Position numbers and translations under genes: made by a program. A stretch of 64,000 nucleotides of DNA from an uncultured Clostridia bacterium (GTDB lineage: Bacteria; Bacillota; Clostridia; Christensenellales; Borkfalkiaceae). Positions 62,288 through 64,000 of the stretch are shown here, piece by piece; the first letter of the stretch is position 1, and each line of letters starts with the position of its first letter. The notes beneath the pieces were generated by a model. The model saw only the letters and a list, made by a program, of their open reading frames with translations, was not told where the DNA came from and made no database searches. The DNA lies in assembly GCA_937912025.1 (NCBI GenBank), contig CALDOZ010000022.1, positions 1 through 64,000 on the forward strand. The letters are read 5' to 3'.

Positions 62288-63340
62288 ATGATAAATAGAA
62301 ATAAGTATGTAGAATTATTAAATGGAACAGTAAAAGATATTAGCGGAAAGAATACTATTATGGATTTAATGCAATATATTCAAGAGAACAAGCCGAAATC
62401 ATTGTTTCATTATAGAAGATGTACGGAATACACAATAGACGCCTTTAGAGAGAATAAATTATATTTTAATACGGCTAACAATTTTAATGACCCCTATGAT
62501 TGCTTAGTGTATTGTGATATTGAAAAAATCAACAGCCAAATTTCAAATATGACCACAATCCCAAATATTCAACGATTGCAAAAAAACATAGAAGACGCCA
62601 ACTTTATTAACACAAGACCTGTTCAGATGCCAAAAGAAAAAGCGGAAAGTATATTAAAGTCCTTAAAAAATGAAAATTTGCAGGTAATCGTAGATAGTAT
62701 TCCTGATAAAAATTGGGAAATTATTACTAAGTATTTAAAGGATACTGCAAAAGAAATCTTGTATAGTTATATAAACTACTACCAAATGGAGATGCCGTTA
62801 GTTTGTTTATCTGAAAGATACAATAATGTTTTGATGTGGGCACATTATGCAGATAACCATAAAGGCTTTGTACTAGAATACGACACGGATACATTAAAGA
62901 CAGATTGCATGAAATGTCCACAAGGAAAAAATTTCAGTAACTGCGCAGATTGGAAACAAGTTATGTTGTTACCTATTCTATATACCAATCAACGTTACGA
63001 TGCAACAAACTACATATACGACAATACTTTAATTAAAACATTTAATACTGTAGGAATAAAAGACGGTTGGATGTTAGAGGACGATTTTGCTCAGTACAAA
63101 ATTAATATATTTAAACAAAAAAGTTGGGCCTATGAAAAAGAATGGCGCTTGCAATTATATAGAACTAATAGAAATAAATTTATAGAAGTAAAACCAGTTG
63201 CCATATATCTTGGTTGTAGAATCTCTAAGTGTTATGAAGATATATTAGTCAAATATGCACAAGAACAAAACATTAAGATTTATAAGATGAATGAGAATCG
63301 TTCCAAATTGAAATACAATTTCACAAAAAAGAAGTATTAA
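62288..63340 (+). CDS. DUF2971-family protein
   Basis: The 350-residue protein shows the DUF2971 start: SLFHYRRCTEYTIDAF, then LYFNTANNFNDPYDC. Later it has VCLSERYNNVLMWAHYADNHKGFVLEY and KSWAYEKEWRLQLY, both recurrent in the family. No biochemical role is established that I know of. Members are frequent in defence islands, and here it sits with two restriction systems, so a role in phage defence is inference. AT-rich codon use matches the island. Confidence 0.75.
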   Translation: MINRNKYVELLNGTVKDISGKNTIMDLMQYIQENKPKSLFHYRRCTEYTIDAFRENKLYFNTANNFNDPYDCLVYCDIEKINSQISNMTTIPNIQRLQKNIEDANFINTRPVQMPKEKAESILKSLKNENLQVIVDSIPDKNWEIITKYLKDTAKEILYSYINYYQMEMPLVCLSERYNNVLMWAHYADNHKGFVLEYDTDTLKTDCMKCPQGKNFSNCADWKQVMLLPILYTNQRYDATNYIYDNTLIKTFNTVGIKDGWMLEDDFAQYKINIFKQKSWAYEKEWRLQLYRTNRNKFIEVKPVAIYLGCRISKCYEDILVKYAQEQNIKIYKMNENRSKLKYNFTKKKY

Positions 63341-63384
63341 TGTAAATTGGGATAAAATCAGGAATATTTTTGGTTAAAAATAGT

Positions 63385-63422
63385 GAAAAAAGAACTTGGA
63401 TGCAATTCCAAGCTCTTTTTTT
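63385..63422. terminator. Bidirectional terminator between the DUF2971 gene and tRNA-Arg
   Basis: CTTGGA and TCCAAG form the stem core with AGA/TCT extension, flanked by A6 and T7 runs. It can end the DUF2971 transcript and the tRNA transcript. Confidence 0.75.
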
Positions 63423-63497
63423 GGTCTTCCCGTCGGGACTCGAACCCAAATCGGTCGCTTAGGAGGCGACTGCGTTATCCCGTTACGCTACGGAAAG
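63422..63497 (-). tRNA. Intact tRNA-Arg (CCU anticodon) carried by the island
   Basis: Minus strand: acceptor CTTTCCG with CGGGAAG (one T-G pair), D-arm GCGT/ACGC, anticodon arm GTCGC-CTCCTAA-GCGAC (anticodon CCT), variable CGAT, T-arm TTGGG-TTCGAGT-CCCGA, A, then encoded CCA; 76 nt. The sequence differs from the interrupted tRNA-Arg(CCU) in every stem, so it came from elsewhere and is not a duplicate. It lies inside the island, downstream of the old promoter and 5' half, and would restore decoding of AGG. Confidence 0.93.
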
Positions 63498-63533
63498 ATT
63501 TTTATATTTTAAAAGTTATTTTACGATACAAAA

Positions 63534-63550
63534 TATACCAATTTTATACC
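63534..63550 (+). repeat. Right putative integrase arm repeat
   Basis: TATACCAATTTTATACC matches the left copy at 58114-58130 with one mismatch and the same 11-bp period and orientation. Confidence 0.6.
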
Positions 63551-63634
63551 ACAATACTGCACGTTTTGAACGAAAAAAATAATATATTGTGGTGCATAGG
63601 CTACACTATACTGTATTTAGGGATATAGCACTCC

Positions 63635-63642
63635 CTTAGGAG
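63635..63642. repeat. Right att core (8 bp)
   Basis: CTTAGGAG, identical to 57960-57967, at the junction between the island and the 5' half of the tRNA. Confidence 0.8.
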
Positions 63643-63674
63643 GCGAACCCTCTATCCTACTGAGGTACACGAAC
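63636..63674 (-). pseudogene. 5' half of interrupted tRNA-Arg (CCU)
   Basis: Minus strand: GTTCGTG (acceptor), TA, D-arm CCTC-AGTAGGATA-GAGG, G, TTCGC (anticodon 5' strand), CTCCTAA. The following bases (GGGAG) do not pair with TTCGC, so the gene is broken here. The missing GCGAA and CACGAAC strands are at 57923-57967. Confidence 0.9.
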
Positions 63675-63690
63675 AATTATTGACTTAGTT

Positions 63691-63719
63691 ATTTTAGCAC
63701 AAAATTAAACAAATTGCAA
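63691..63719 (-). promoter_or_regulatory. Promoter of the interrupted tRNA-Arg gene
   Basis: On the minus strand TTGCAA (63719-63714), 17 bp, TAAAAT (63696-63691). The predicted start is about 10 bases before the tRNA. It now transcribes the 5' half and could continue into the island's own tRNA-Arg. Confidence 0.65.
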
Positions 63720-63741
63720 CATTAAGCGTTTATTATTCAAC

Positions 63742-64000
63742 TTATCTAATAAAAAACTCAATTGCGTATAAAATTACTAAGTGGGCAGGGTAAAAAATAT
63801 AAAAGAAATATTTAAGGTTAAGTTTTCCGCGCGTGCCGTTATATAAGCAAAGTAAGGGTATAGATATTAGCGAATAAATTTGATTTCCGCCCCTTAAAAG
63901 AGAGAAAACAAGTAACGCTATTGCAAGCATTAAAACGTGCAAAATATTAACGTCAAGTTTTTTTAAAAAGGCTAAAACTTTGCTGTCGTCACCGTTTTTA
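63742..64000 (-). CDS. TraX-family membrane protein, C-terminal part (cut by window end)
   Basis: The frame is open from the window edge (beginning KNGDDSKVLAFLKK) to a stop at 63742, about 86 residues. It contains two hydrophobic segments and YFFYIFYPAHLVILYAIEF, the typical end of TraX-like proteins. TraX acetylates F-pilin in the F plasmid; chromosomal homologues in Bacillota have unknown roles and many membrane segments. It is encoded just outside the island. Confidence 0.7.
   Translation of the reverse strand, partial: KNGDDSKVLAFLKKLDVNILHVLMLAIALLVFSLLRGGNQIYSLISIPLLCLYNGTRGKLNLKYFFYIFYPAHLVILYAIEFFIR

Larger units (their letters stand above)
57960..63642. mobile_element. 5.7-kb restriction-modification island inserted in the tRNA-Arg(CCU) anticodon loop
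   Basis: The two ends share the 8-bp core CTTAGGAG and the flanks are the two halves of one tRNA gene. Joining the island ends gives ACTCC-TAAG-GGAGT, a perfect dyad as expected for a recombinase core site. Each end also carries TATACC twice 11 bp apart (58114-58130 and 63534-63550), like integrase arm sites. Cargo: controller protein, endonuclease, two methyltransferases, Mrr-type endonuclease, XRE regulator, DUF2971 protein and a complete tRNA-Arg(CCU). No tyrosine or serine recombinase is encoded, so it would need one in trans. The cargo lacks the codon-boundary C|G bias of the host genes. Confidence 0.85.

Noticed and set aside
63383..63628. Short plus-strand ORF over the tRNA-Arg region
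   Set aside because: It runs antisense through the tRNA and has no ribosome site or protein-like composition.
57960..63642. Integrase or transposase gene in the island
   Set aside because: All long frames were read on both strands; none shows tyrosine or serine recombinase or DDE motifs.
1..64000. CRISPR array
   Set aside because: No regularly spaced repeats of 24-40 bp were seen. The only tandem repeats are the coding 39-bp and 21-bp pairs and short promoter repeats.

Overview
The window is a low-GC chromosome segment of a spore-forming member of the Bacillota, most likely an uncultured lineage of Clostridia. The evidence is the firmicute gene orders (pepP-efp, dnaG-rpoD-trmK-nif3, metG-tatD-ksgA, yabP-yabQ-divIC, gyrB-gyrA), the sporulation genes spmA/spmB and yabP/yabQ, a spore-coat-like protein, strong AGGAG ribosome sites, and promoters of the type TTGNNN-17-TAAAAT. 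Placement below class is inference.

Layout. 0-1 kb: a palindromic intergenic repeat and an XRE-type membrane regulator. 1-12.5 kb: an aminopeptidase with EF-P, an SDR, dGTPase, primase, the main sigma factor, TrmK, NIF3, a zinc-ribbon coiled-coil protein, an MFS carrier, then spmA/spmB on the minus strand. 12.5-18.5 kb: metG-tatD-ksgA, DegV and a GNAT protein. 18.5-19.15 kb: a small module (XRE gene plus a frameshifted small gene) lying between two near-identical terminators. 19-31 kb: glyA, a coat-like gene, a phosphoesterase and PTS-IIC gene, yabP-yabQ-divIC-ppx-M50-like, then gyrB-gyrA. 31-35 kb: a divergent AraC regulator and an unclassified glycyl radical enzyme with its activase. 35-41 kb: two P-type ATPases (CtpE-like and Zn/Cd type), an ArsR sensor and a TMEM164/YwaF-like membrane protein. 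41-57.8 kb: leuS, an epimerase, DAHP synthase, an NSS transporter, topoisomerase IV followed by a long open frame without a normal start, an SGNH hydrolase, a tRNA-Thr with an expanded variable region, an ABC exporter, GDPD and a PfkB kinase.

The most notable part is 57.96-63.64 kb. A 5.7-kb restriction-modification island has cut a tRNA-Arg(CCU) gene in two inside its anticodon loop. The 3' half lies at 57923-57967 and the 5' half, with a promoter, at 63636-63674. Both share an 8-bp core, and removing the island rebuilds a complete cloverleaf. The island carries a controller protein and endonuclease behind a C-box-like operator, two DNA methyltransferases, an Mrr-type endonuclease, an XRE regulator and a DUF2971 protein. 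Just inside its right end it has an intact, different tRNA-Arg(CCU) that can replace the gene it destroyed. No recombinase gene is present. The window ends in a partial TraX-like gene.

Other signals recorded below: four genes whose promoters sit so close to the ATG that the mRNAs should be leaderless; a codon-boundary C|G preference in host genes that weakens in the island; a GC-rich alternating hairpin in the gyrB leader; and a terminator whose arm holds the yabP ribosome site. All homology calls are from memory of family motifs; no searches were run.
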